A program made the translations under genes and the position numbers. This document shows, in pieces, positions 8,542 through 16,890 of a stretch of DNA of 64,000 nt. A model generated the notes under the pieces. That model saw only the letters and a program-made list of their open reading frames with translations, had not been told where the DNA came from and did no database searches. The first letter of the stretch is position 1. Every line of letters begins with the position of its first letter. The DNA is from Herpetosiphon giganteus (GTDB lineage: Bacteria > Chloroflexota > Chloroflexia > Chloroflexales > Herpetosiphonaceae): the NCBI RefSeq assembly GCF_016907925.1, contig NZ_JAFBCZ010000019.1:1-64000 (forward strand), read 5' to 3'.

Positions 8542-10831
8542 GCATTTGAATGATTTTGCGCCACAACGGGAGGCGTTTGCGCCCTATAATTTTATCCCGC
8601 TGCCTGAAAAAGCTGTGCCTGCTGAACAAGTTCCGCTAAGCCAGCGGGTTATTGTAAAAGCTGAGCCACAGCCAGCCGAAGCTCAATATCTAGTGCGCCA
8701 TGATCAATATTTTGCTGATCGGCATACGGGCACAATTAGCTGTACCCTCAAAACGGAGACTCCGCTCTATGTGCGTTGTGGGTTAACAGAGGCTGAATTT
8801 GAAGCCTCAATCAAAGAAGTTGAGTTGCAACAGCAATCAAATGAAGCTCGGACGACCCCAACCAAAAATAAACCCGATTTTTTTGCTTCACCAGGCCAAC
8901 GGGCGATCATTCCTGGCAGCAGTTTACGCGGCTTATTGCGTAGCTTAGTGGAAATTGTGAGCCATAGCAAAATCGATTTAGTGACGCGCAAGAACTTATT
9001 TTTCCGCAGCGTCGATAAGACCAATCTTGGCGAACACTACCGTAAGCGCATGACCAATCAGATTCGAGCTGGTTTTTTGCGTTTGCAGCGTGATGGTGGC
9101 GTGATCGAAGAAACAACGTTTTATAAAATTCCAATTAGCATTTTAGAGCAGCATATTCGGCAACGCTATACCAACTATCGCCGTACCAAACTTCCCAACG
9201 AGCGCCATCAATACCAAAAAATTTGGGTCAAGCCGCGGAATAACCATAAAATTGCTGAAATGAGTCTTAGTGAACGGCAGGGCGATGGTTGGCTACCTGC
9301 AACCTTGGTGATTACTGGTGATGTGCCTGGGAAAAAGCATGAATATGTCTTGATTCAGCAAATACCACAACAGACATTTCGGATAGAGAATGAACAATTA
9401 CAACGGTTTCATGATGAAGATCAATTGAGCCAATGGCAAACTCAGGCATTTCCCCAACGCAATGGCTTTCGCGAACGCAAGGGCCAACTTGCTAACGGTG
9501 ACCCGATTTTCTTTATTGTTGATCCCTATAAACCGCAGCAAGTCAGCTTTTTTGGGCGGGCTGGAATGTTTCGTTTGCCCTATACCAATAGCCCGTATGA
9601 TTTGATTCCACTGCACTTACGAACTGGTGGTGCTGATGCGCCACTGGTTGATTTGACAGAAGCTATGTTTGGTTTTGTGCATCGTGAAGCCACCGACGAT
9701 ACTCCTCATATTACGAGTTATGCTAGCCGTCTGCGTTTTAGTGATGCCAAACTGGTTGATCAAGAAATCGCTGAGAGTCAATTATGGGATACTGAGACGA
9801 CTCCGCCGATTTTAGCATCGCCAAAACCGACAACCTTCCAGCATTATTTGACCCAAGAGGCAACCGAGCTTAAATCGTTGCGCCATTATGGCGATGATCG
9901 CACCGACACAACGATTCGCGGGCATAAACAATACTGGCATCATGGCCGATTTAACGCTGCTGAGCGCCATGATCCTGAGGCAAGCGCTGATTCAACCCAG
10001 AGCACCCAGCTGCGGCCAGTTAAAGCCGGGGTCGAATTCCAATTTCACGTTACTTTTGAAAATCTCAGCGATGTGGAATTAGGAGCCTTGATTTATGTGC
10101 TGGAGTTGGCAGCAAGCCCTCACTATCGCCTAAAACTGGGTATGGGCAAGCCCTATGGTTTTGGCTCGATAGCGATTAACTATCAAATTGCTATAACCGA
10201 CCGCCAAGTACGATATAGTCGGTTGTTTAACCAACCTAATAGCAATTGGCTGCGCGCTGAACTAGACCTTGTTGATGAGGAATTGCTAGCTAAACGTCAA
10301 GCGTTTTGTGAGTATATTCTGCAACAGAGTGGCGAGCAAGCGCGTGGGGTTAGCGAATTTAACCTGATCCCACGGATTCAGCAATTACTAGCGATGCTCG
10401 AATGGGATACAGCGCGATTTGAACAAACAGAGCCACGGCCATGGGCTGAGGTTGTGCGCTATTTAGAGATTGAACGGAAGGTTAGTGAAACCTGGGTTGT
10501 TGGTGATCCTGTTCGCGCCTATGACGAAACGGTCAACGAATATCGTTTGCGGCCAGTCTTGCCAACTCCGCTACGGGTGATCAATCGCCGCTTAGTTGTA
10601 CCTAGAAAGCCCGAAAAGCCACTTCAAGTTAATCAGACTGTCTCTGGAACGATTGTTGGTCGCGTTAATAAACAAATTTGGGATGTGCGACTAGACAATA
10701 AAAAAATAGTCTTTGCAAAAGTTATCGGCAATTCAATTAATCCCCAGCATCTCAATAATGGTAAACGAGTTGCTGTACGAATTATCTCGCTTGAAGATGA
10801 TGCGGTGCAGGAAATTCGCAAAATTCAATAG
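8525..10831 (+). CDS. TIGR03986-type RAMP protein (Cas7 with large insertion) and C-terminal OB-like domain
   Basis: This 768-residue RAMP protein fits the TIGR03986 family, the Cas7-with-insertion subunit of III-D loci. It starts with a long unstructured N-terminus, then a RAMP segment with GTISCTLKTETPLYVRCG and IIPGSSLRGLLRSLVE. A large inserted region of about 350 residues follows, then the second half with GVEFQFHVTFENLSDVELG and the glycine-rich loop LGMGKPYGFGSIA. The last 65 residues read as short alternating strands (TVSGTIVGRVNK, WDVRLDNKKIVFAKV, RVAVRIISLED), like an OB/S1-type RNA-binding fold; this is inference. ATG 8525 is preferred over an upstream TTG because GAGGAGGT precedes it. 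It closes the operon and is followed by a terminator. Confidence 0.85.
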   Translation: MASVPEHLNDFAPQREAFAPYNFIPLPEKAVPAEQVPLSQRVIVKAEPQPAEAQYLVRHDQYFADRHTGTISCTLKTETPLYVRCGLTEAEFEASIKEVELQQQSNEARTTPTKNKPDFFASPGQRAIIPGSSLRGLLRSLVEIVSHSKIDLVTRKNLFFRSVDKTNLGEHYRKRMTNQIRAGFLRLQRDGGVIEETTFYKIPISILEQHIRQRYTNYRRTKLPNERHQYQKIWVKPRNNHKIAEMSLSERQGDGWLPATLVITGDVPGKKHEYVLIQQIPQQTFRIENEQLQRFHDEDQLSQWQTQAFPQRNGFRERKGQLANGDPIFFIVDPYKPQQVSFFGRAGMFRLPYTNSPYDLIPLHLRTGGADAPLVDLTEAMFGFVHREATDDTPHITSYASRLRFSDAKLVDQEIAESQLWDTETTPPILASPKPTTFQHYLTQEATELKSLRHYGDDRTDTTIRGHKQYWHHGRFNAAERHDPEASADSTQSTQLRPVKAGVEFQFHVTFENLSDVELGALIYVLELAASPHYRLKLGMGKPYGFGSIAINYQIAITDRQVRYSRLFNQPNSNWLRAELDLVDEELLAKRQAFCEYILQQSGEQARGVSEFNLIPRIQQLLAMLEWDTARFEQTEPRPWAEVVRYLEIERKVSETWVVGDPVRAYDETVNEYRLRPVLPTPLRVINRRLVVPRKPEKPLQVNQTVSGTIVGRVNKQIWDVRLDNKKIVFAKVIGNSINPQHLNNGKRVAVRIISLEDDAVQEIRKIQ

Positions 10832-10840
10832 TTGGGTTTG

Positions 10841-10877
10841 GCGGTGGATGTTATTGCACACTCCACCGCTAATTTTT
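10841..10877 (+). terminator. terminator of the type III CRISPR operon
   Basis: GCGGTGGA at 10841-10848 pairs with TCCACCGC at 10862-10869 and is followed by TAATTTTT. It reaches the stop codon of the convergent ruvA and may serve both strands. Confidence 0.65.
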
Positions 10878-11469
10878 ACACGCCGCCAAAATATTGCAGG
10901 GCCAAGCGGAGGCGTTCTTCGGTGTCGGCGGGCGCATCTGCTGGCAGGGCATTGAGCGCTGCTTGGGCCTCAGTGCTGCTATAGCCAAGGCTGGTCAAAA
11001 TATCGATCAATTCGGTATTGATCGCGAGCAAGCCTGGGTTGGTGCTGAGTTGATGGCTAATTGTGCTTACGCCAAATTTGCCCTTTAGTTCAAGCACTAA
11101 ACGAGCAGCGGTTTTTTTGCCAATGCCTGGCACTTTTGAGAGCATGATTGTATCTTCGCGGGCAATCGCCTGTTGCAATTCTTCGGGGCTGGCGGCGGAA
11201 AGCAGCGCCAATGCAACCTTGGGTCCGATGCCACTTACGCCAAGCAATAACTCGAATAAGGCCCGTTGGGCTGGCGAGTTAAAGCCAAATAAGGCCAGCA
11301 TATCTTCGCGCACATGCAAGTGTGTATAGAGTTGGGCACTATCACCGACAGCGCCAATCGTCGCTAAAACCGTGCGCGGCACAGCAATCGCCAAACCCAC
11401 GCCATGCACGTCAATGATTACCTGATCCAGCCCAATAAATTGCACAACACCCCGTACCGATGCGATCAT
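10876..11469 (-). CDS. ruvA: Holliday junction branch migration protein RuvA
   Basis: RuvA binds Holliday junctions as a tetramer and loads the RuvB helicase during recombination and repair. The 197-residue length is normal. The N-terminal OB fold starts MIASVRGVVQFIG and includes VHGVGLAIAVPR. Two helix-hairpin-helix motifs follow, LLGVSGIGPKVALALLS and LSKVPGIGKKTAARLVLELK. The C-terminal RuvB-binding three-helix bundle includes ILTSLGYSSTEAQAAL. It is a stand-alone gene here; ruvB and ruvC are not adjacent, which is common in this phylum. It converges on the CRISPR operon, and its gene end touches that operon's terminator. Confidence 0.97.
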   Translation of the reverse strand: MIASVRGVVQFIGLDQVIIDVHGVGLAIAVPRTVLATIGAVGDSAQLYTHLHVREDMLALFGFNSPAQRALFELLLGVSGIGPKVALALLSAASPEELQQAIAREDTIMLSKVPGIGKKTAARLVLELKGKFGVSTISHQLSTNPGLLAINTELIDILTSLGYSSTEAQAALNALPADAPADTEERLRLALQYFGGV

Positions 11470-11529
11470 CGCGATCTCCCTGCTAAGCTAGGCTTGGGCC
11501 TATTATACAGGTTTGGGCTGGCTTACGCG

Positions 11530-11560
11530 AAAAAGCGGCTGCTTTGGAGAAAGCAGCCGC
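11530..11560 (-). terminator. rho-independent terminator of the beta-helix protein gene
   Basis: A perfect 11-bp stem (GCGGCTGCTTT with AAAGCAGCCGC, loop of 4) lies just after the stop at 11569 on the minus strand and is followed there by five T residues. Confidence 0.85.
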
Positions 11561-11568
11561 CTTGAAGC

Positions 11569-12906
11569 TTAGCGAGTTACCGCTGGTAGATAAACGCTGT
11601 TTTGAGGCACAACCGTTGCCGTAGCTGTTGGACTTGGGGTTTCGCTTGGCATAACCGTAGCCGTCGGGGTTTGGGTTGCTGTAGCGGTCGCCGTTGCGGT
11701 TGGGCTGGGCGTAATACTTGGCGTTGGCGTGATTGTTGGTTCGTTGCCTTGGTATTCGTATGGCCCCATATCAACCAACCCTTCGTTAATCCGTGGCAAA
11801 TAATCGATGGTTAATGGGATTGTTTCCGCAATATCGCCATCGCCGTCAAGGTCTGTTTGGTCGGTTGGCAGCAAGCTATTATTGCCAGCATTGCGAGCAG
11901 CTGAATTGGCTTGCAATTGCACATTATCGTCAAGCGTGCCAATCAGATTATCAGCGCCATCAGCATCAACAAACTGGGGATCATTGCTGCTATTGCCAGT
12001 TCCAACAAAGCCACCCTGCACAATCGAATAACTCACCGTAAGATTGAGATTATTATTTGAGCCGTTGATTGGCGCGATGCCGTTATTGCCCCAAACGATG
12101 CTATTATGCAGATTCAGCGTGCCACCAGCATTGGCAATGGCGCTCACGGTATTTTGCTGCGAAATATTGCCAACAAATGTGGTTGATCGTAAGTTAACAA
12201 TTCCATTTTGTTGGTTTTCAAGCCCGCCACCTGTGCTCAGTGCCCAGTTGCCAGCAACAATGCTTTGACCAAGCATGAGTGTGCTATTGAAATTCAAAAT
12301 CCCGCCGCCAAACAATGCAGCATTGTTGTAGATCCGAGTATTTAAAATCGTTAAATTACACTGATCTGCGAGGATTCCACCGCCCATATTGCGTGGAAAC
12401 ATTTGGTTTGTTGCTTGACCGCCACGAATCACAAATCCATCGATTAAAATTGGCTCAGAATTTGATACACAATACATAACATGGTAGCTATTATCGCTCC
12501 TGGTTGGGTTGGTATCATTGGCTGCACCAGCGTCGTTGCCAAGCAAATCGCCACTCAAAATGCTGGGATATTGCAGTGGGTTGCGCTGTTGGCGGTTGGT
12601 TTCAGTGCCAGCGAAGCCGCCAAAAAGGTTTAGCCCATTAGTGAGGGTAAAGGCAACTGTCCGATCTGCCCCAGTGGTTGGCCGATAAATGCCTTGTTTA
12701 ACCCAAATTTCGGTGCCAGCGGCTGTGCTTTGGATGGCTGCTTGGAGATCCTTGGCATTGGCCCAATCGCTGCCTGTTTGGTTGCCAGCGCCGCCCGGCA
12801 CAACATACACAACGCCATCGGCCAGCGATGCTTGCGGAGCCAAGCCAATTGCCAAACCTAAACTGACTATACAACCAAGACTGCGCAGTTTCCACCAGTT
12901 GCTCAT
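11569..12906 (-). CDS. secreted right-handed beta-helix protein with Thr/Pro-rich linker
   Basis: This 445-residue exported protein has a signal peptide: residues 1-30, positively charged start then LGCIVSLGLAIGLAPQASLA. The body has the pectate-lyase-like parallel beta-helix pattern seen in choice-of-anchor proteins. It begins VYVVPGGAGNQTGSDWANAKDLQAAI and continues with repeated short coils such as LTILNTRIYNNAALFGGGI and GILNFNSTLMLGQSIVAGN. It then carries a stretch of TPTPS/TATAT repeats (about residues 385-435) and ends NSVYLPAVTR. Such proteins bind or degrade polysaccharide, but no catalytic residues are evident. The last ten residues resemble the ends of two other secreted proteins in this window. 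The substrate is unknown. Confidence 0.75.
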   Translation of the reverse strand: MSNWWKLRSLGCIVSLGLAIGLAPQASLADGVVYVVPGGAGNQTGSDWANAKDLQAAIQSTAAGTEIWVKQGIYRPTTGADRTVAFTLTNGLNLFGGFAGTETNRQQRNPLQYPSILSGDLLGNDAGAANDTNPTRSDNSYHVMYCVSNSEPILIDGFVIRGGQATNQMFPRNMGGGILADQCNLTILNTRIYNNAALFGGGILNFNSTLMLGQSIVAGNWALSTGGGLENQQNGIVNLRSTTFVGNISQQNTVSAIANAGGTLNLHNSIVWGNNGIAPINGSNNNLNLTVSYSIVQGGFVGTGNSSNDPQFVDADGADNLIGTLDDNVQLQANSAARNAGNNSLLPTDQTDLDGDGDIAETIPLTIDYLPRINEGLVDMGPYEYQGNEPTITPTPSITPSPTATATATATQTPTATVMPSETPSPTATATVVPQNSVYLPAVTR

Positions 12907-13112
12907 CGAAGTTCCCTTTCTCAGACTTAAAATAGTGCTGCCTACAACCAGCTTGATTGCAATTCAATAGAATTGGTTTGCGTGAGAGTAAGCGTAGGCA
13001 TTATGACGCTATGTTGAGGGGTTAGGCTGCTCTCATCAGCCCAATCAACGCCACGATTATAACCGCGCTTAGCCAATTGAACAATCATTCGTTCGATGGA
13101 GATTGCAAACGC

Positions 13113-13146
13113 AAAACAGCACGGTTATTAGTCATTAACCGTGCTG
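13113..13146 (-). terminator. rho-independent terminator of the LLM oxidoreductase gene
   Basis: A perfect 10-bp stem (CAGCACGGTT with AACCGTGCTG, 13117-13146) follows the stop at 13159 on the minus strand, and then four T residues. The rest of 12907-13158 shows nothing recognisable. Confidence 0.8.
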
Positions 13147-13158
13147 CTGAAGGCTTGT

Positions 13159-14214
13159 TTAGTGGGCTAGGCGTTTGGCGTTGATCCGATCGCGGGCGGC
13201 GGCGACGATTTCAAATGAACGCTTGCGCGCTGCTTGGTCGTAAATATTGGCGCTGACCATAATTTCGTCGGCAGCAGTTTCTTTGATAATCTGGCTAAGT
13301 CGTTGCTCCAAGGTATCAACCGTGCCAATTGCGGTGTAGGCCAACATTGGGCTTTGCGCAAAGGCAAAATCCAGCGCTTGGCGTTTGGCTGGATCATTGG
13401 TTGGAGCCGGAATTGGCCGCGGCGTGCCACGCTGAATATCTAAAAAGGCTTGTTGGATGCTGGTAAACAAATATTGGGCTTCTGCATCGGTTTCCGCGCC
13501 AATCACGTTGATTGCAACCATGCTATAGGGCTTGGCAAGCTGGGCCGATGGCTGAAAGTGCTGGTGATACAACTGCAAGGCATCAAACAAATGGGTTGGG
13601 GCAAAATGGGCTGCGAAGGCAAAGGGTAAGCCTAATTTGGCCGCCAACTGCGCGCTAAACGTGCTTGAACCAAGCAACCACAATGGCACATGCAAGCCCG
13701 CCCCGGGAATTGCCCGCAAATATTGGCCTGGGCTAGGCTCGGCAAAATACGCTTGCAATTCGCGCACATCATCGGGAAAACGCTCGGCGCTAGCCATCAT
13801 ATCGCGGCGCAACGCCATAGCGGTGCGGCCATCGGTGCCTGGCGCTCGGCCTAAACCTAAGTCGATGCGGCCTGGATAGATCGATTCAAGCGTGCCAAAT
13901 TGTTCAGCAATCACCAATGGCGAGTGATTGGGCAACATCACCCCGCCAGAACCAACCCGAATGCGCTTGGTGCCTGCGGCCACATGACCAATCACCACGG
14001 CAGTGGCAGCGCTGGCAACATTGGCCATATTATGATGCTCGGCCAGCCAAAAGCGTTTAAAATTGAGCTGCTCTGCATGTTGTGCTAGCCCTAAACTATT
14101 TTTAAACGCATCAGCAGGCGTGCTGCCTTCGAAAACGGTGGCTAAATCGAGCACCGAAAATGCTATTTCTCTGGTTGTTTGGGCAGGGCTGGTTTGACCA
14201 ACGGTGGCTTCCAT
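13159..14214 (-). CDS. LLM-class (luciferase-like) flavin-dependent oxidoreductase
   Basis: This 351-residue protein is a member of the bacterial-luciferase-like monooxygenase family, which uses reduced FMN or F420 in a TIM-barrel fold. Typical segments are [36 protein letters not shown], and [25 protein letters not shown], all conserved in the single-component MsnO8-like group. The C-terminal region has the expected [25 protein letters not shown]. The start is ATG 14214. It stands alone between two terminators, so its substrate cannot be inferred from context. It is only distantly similar to the other luciferase-like protein at 55333-56364. Confidence 0.9.
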   Translation of the reverse strand: MEATVGQTSPAQTTREIAFSVLDLATVFEGSTPADAFKNSLGLAQHAEQLNFKRFWLAEHHNMANVASAATAVVIGHVAAGTKRIRVGSGGVMLPNHSPLVIAEQFGTLESIYPGRIDLGLGRAPGTDGRTAMALRRDMMASAERFPDDVRELQAYFAEPSPGQYLRAIPGAGLHVPLWLLGSSTFSAQLAAKLGLPFAFAAHFAPTHLFDALQLYHQHFQPSAQLAKPYSMVAINVIGAETDAEAQYLFTSIQQAFLDIQRGTPRPIPAPTNDPAKRQALDFAFAQSPMLAYTAIGTVDTLEQRLSQIIKETAADEIMVSANIYDQAARKRSFEIVAAARDRINAKRLAH

Positions 14215-14331
14215 GAGTACTCCATCACATGCTAAACACGCTGAAATGTTGTTGGTCAGCGTTATGCTAGCAGTATTGTACCCCCAGTTTGCGTGATTAA
14301 TCTAGTAATTGCTAGCTAAATCTAACAGGAT

Positions 14332-14577
14332 TCATATACGCGAACCATTTTCGTGCGCTGGCAATGGCTGGCCGGCATTGGCTAATTGGAGGTAGACTAA
14401 GGCGGCCCGCACCCGATTTTCCACTCCTAATTTGACATAAATTCGGTGTAAGCTGGTTTCAACGCTGCCAGTGGTTAAATTTAAGGCCATGGCAATCGCT
14501 TTATTGGTCTGACCTTGAATCAGAAGCTGCATAATGCGCTGTTCGCTGGTTGAAAGTGGTCGTTTTTGTGTGCTCAT
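14332..14577 (-). CDS. stand-alone LuxR-type helix-turn-helix protein
   Basis: The 81 residues are almost only a GerE/LuxR DNA-binding domain. LSTSEQRIMQLLIQGQTNKAI is followed by the recognition region NLTTGSVETSLHRIYVKLG and NRVRAALVYLQ. There is no receiver or ligand-binding domain, so control would need a partner or expression level. Similar orphan LuxR domains regulate development or motility in other bacteria, but no target is indicated here. It is preceded on its strand by a clear AGGAGA ribosome binding site. Neighbours read in the same direction but are separated by terminators. Confidence 0.85.
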   Translation of the reverse strand: MSTQKRPLSTSEQRIMQLLIQGQTNKAIAMALNLTTGSVETSLHRIYVKLGVENRVRAALVYLQLANAGQPLPAHENGSRI

Positions 14578-14768
14578 AGCCTAAAATCTCCTTGCACGAA
14601 TTATTGCTTAGTCTACCTAGGCCAATGACCCTGCTGCAAGCCCCAGCAAGTGGCGAGTATTGCCTCGTAACTCGCCATTCTAGCGTCGATATGAAGCTGA
14701 AGCTTCCACGAATTTATGGCACGCTTGGCTTTTAAAAAGGAAGGATAACTGCGCTTTTTAAAAGGCAG

Positions 14769-14799
14769 AACCCCCTCATTCAATCAGAACGAGGGGGTT
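14769..14799 (-). terminator. terminator after the GH16 glucanase gene
   Basis: AACCCCCTC at 14769-14777 pairs with GAGGGGGTT at 14791-14799; on the minus strand CTGCCTTTT follows. A second, imperfect inverted repeat of TTTTAAAAAG type lies at 14727-14766, and nothing else is seen in 14578-14816. Confidence 0.65.
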
Positions 14800-14816
14800 G
14801 GCTGAATTATTGATCC

Positions 14817-16730
14817 TTAGTTGTAGGCGGCGATTTCCCACAGCGAGTAGCCCCATTCGGTGGCGCGTTGGGTCGCATACACCCGCAGGTAGCGCCCGTT
14901 GCCGCTGACATTCAGCGTATCTGTGCCGCCATCGCCATTGCTGACTGTGCTCAGCGTGCGCCATGTGCTGGCATCATCGGAAACTTGCACTTGATAGGCG
15001 CGAGCATAGGCTGCTTCCCAATTCAATACGATTTTGCTGAGGCTTTTGCTGCTGCCCAAATCAACTTGAATCCATTGCGGATCGCTGTAGCTGCTGGCCC
15101 AGCGCGTGTTGCTATTGCCGTCGGTGGCGTTTGCTCCGCCTAGCGCGCTGGTTTCTGCTGAAGAAACTTGGACTGGTCGTCCAAGTGCCAGATTTTGGCT
15201 GGTTGTGCCGCCGCTACAGCTTTGGCCATTGACAATACAATTGCTGGGATTGACCCATGCCCCGCTATAACTGCCACTAAAGCCAAATTCGCGGGTTTGG
15301 CCAATCTCGATCCGCTGGTTCCAGCCTAAGTTGCCAGCGGTGTAGCGGTTGCCATTCTTGGCTTGGGTCGCATCCCACCAGCTAGCAATCGTGGCATTGC
15401 TTGGCAAATCAAAGCTGAGCGTCCAACCATCGACCGCGCTGCTGCCATTGTTGGTGATGCGATACACCCCAACGTAGCCATTGCCCCAATCCGAGGTTTT
15501 GACAAAGGTGGCTTGCAAGCCGTTGCCGCTCGTCGGTGGGTTGTTGGTAGTGACGCTGAGGTTGTTGCTGTTGGCCGAGCGATTGCCCGCCGCATCACGG
15601 GCCTTGACCGCAAAGCTATAGGCGGTGCTGGGATTCAACCCATTGATCGTGATATTGGTGCTGCTGCTGCTGGCTACTGGATTGCTGCCGCCATTTTGAT
15701 AAATATCGTAGCCAACCACGCCAACATTATCGGTTGCAGCATTCCAACTCAAATTCACGCTGTTATGGGTTTTGCTGGTTGATTGTAGGTTGCTTGGCGC
15801 GCTTGGTGCAACCGTATCACTTGGAATGTCGCCTTGGGGCGTGAAGCGCAACCAATCGACATCAAGCGAACGGGTGGCCCGTGGTGGGTTGGTGGCGTTT
15901 GTGCAGCATTCTGGAGTCCAGTTGGGGTGATGCCACAAGTTGACCATAAAGGCCGCTGGATTTTGCGGAATCCGTGCGCTTGGCCCGCGATAATCCCAGA
16001 GCACAATTTTTTGACCATTGTTGGGATTAACAACCCACAAGGTCACATTGCTGGCCGTCCAATTGAAACCATATTCGTAGAACGCGGTGGCCGAGTTGTA
16101 GCCTGGAATCGCCTGAACCGTGGTGGGCTGATTTTCACCTTGGCTATTTGATAAATCGGTGTAACTTCCGCCGAACGTTGTGGCATAGCGGGTATATTCA
16201 ACCGTGCCAGTTGCCACATTGATCTTGCGATAGACCCGTCGACTGATCGCGGTTGGGTCGTTGTAATCAGTCCAAATCGTAATCAAAATTGATTGTGGCT
16301 CGGCACACAGCCATTCAATATCAATTTCGCTATTATCAGGCAAGCCATTGCCATTGCTATCGCTGCCATCATTGAAATAGGTAAAAAAGCCGTTGATTAC
16401 GCCTTCGTCGCTGGCGCAGTTGGCAGTTTTCATGCGGCCTTCGTAAGTGCCATAATGATACATTTGGCGTGAAACCAAGTTCGAGCCTTGGCCTGGATAC
16501 GCACCTTGGTTCGCGCCAATCGAAAGCCGCAAAATTTTGCCATCTTGGGCTTGGCTATCGCTAAGGTTGGCTGTGCCGGTCGCCGTGCTTGAGTTGCTAT
16601 ACCAGCTAAACATGCTCGAATTGCTAATTGGCTGGTTGAACTGTTCGGTGCTACTGGCTGCGCTGGTGACGAGCGGTAAAAAGACCAAAAACGCGACAAT
16701 GAGTTTGAGCATTGGTTTATAAACTTTCAT
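14817..16730 (-). CDS. secreted GH16 beta-glucanase with FN3, CBM2-like and F5/8C modules
   Basis: This is a secreted endo-beta-glucanase of 637 residues. Residues 1-26 form a signal peptide (KLIVAFLVFLPLVTSAAS). The GH16 domain spans about 27-300, with the signature EIDIEW at 135-140, where Glu135 is the expected nucleophile and Glu139 the acid/base; these enzymes cut beta-1,3 or beta-1,3-1,4 glucans. Next come a fibronectin type III module (about 308-395), a cellulose-binding CBM2-like module (about 400-510, with SDWGNGYVGVYRITN and GWTLSFDLP), and an F5/8C (CBM32-like) module to the end. ATG 16730 is preferred because the longer frame would put nine residues before the signal peptide. It fits a predator or degrader that attacks cell-wall glucans. 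It ends in YN and lacks the LP tail. Confidence 0.92.
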   Translation of the reverse strand: MKVYKPMLKLIVAFLVFLPLVTSAASSTEQFNQPISNSSMFSWYSNSSTATGTANLSDSQAQDGKILRLSIGANQGAYPGQGSNLVSRQMYHYGTYEGRMKTANCASDEGVINGFFTYFNDGSDSNGNGLPDNSEIDIEWLCAEPQSILITIWTDYNDPTAISRRVYRKINVATGTVEYTRYATTFGGSYTDLSNSQGENQPTTVQAIPGYNSATAFYEYGFNWTASNVTLWVVNPNNGQKIVLWDYRGPSARIPQNPAAFMVNLWHHPNWTPECCTNATNPPRATRSLDVDWLRFTPQGDIPSDTVAPSAPSNLQSTSKTHNSVNLSWNAATDNVGVVGYDIYQNGGSNPVASSSSTNITINGLNPSTAYSFAVKARDAAGNRSANSNNLSVTTNNPPTSGNGLQATFVKTSDWGNGYVGVYRITNNGSSAVDGWTLSFDLPSNATIASWWDATQAKNGNRYTAGNLGWNQRIEIGQTREFGFSGSYSGAWVNPSNCIVNGQSCSGGTTSQNLALGRPVQVSSAETSALGGANATDGNSNTRWASSYSDPQWIQVDLGSSKSLSKIVLNWEAAYARAYQVQVSDDASTWRTLSTVSNGDGGTDTLNVSGNGRYLRVYATQRATEWGYSLWEIAAYN

Positions 16731-16890
16731 CGTGTACCCCGTACTAGATTGTGCCACTCTCTATTGGCCTCGGTTTGCGCTGCGTATGGCCTCCTTCGTT
16801 GACTAGCAGCTGTATTAGACCAAACGCCACGAGCCAACTGAAGGATAAAAAGCGGGGCAAAAGCGGGGTATTTTTAAATAAATTTAAGCA

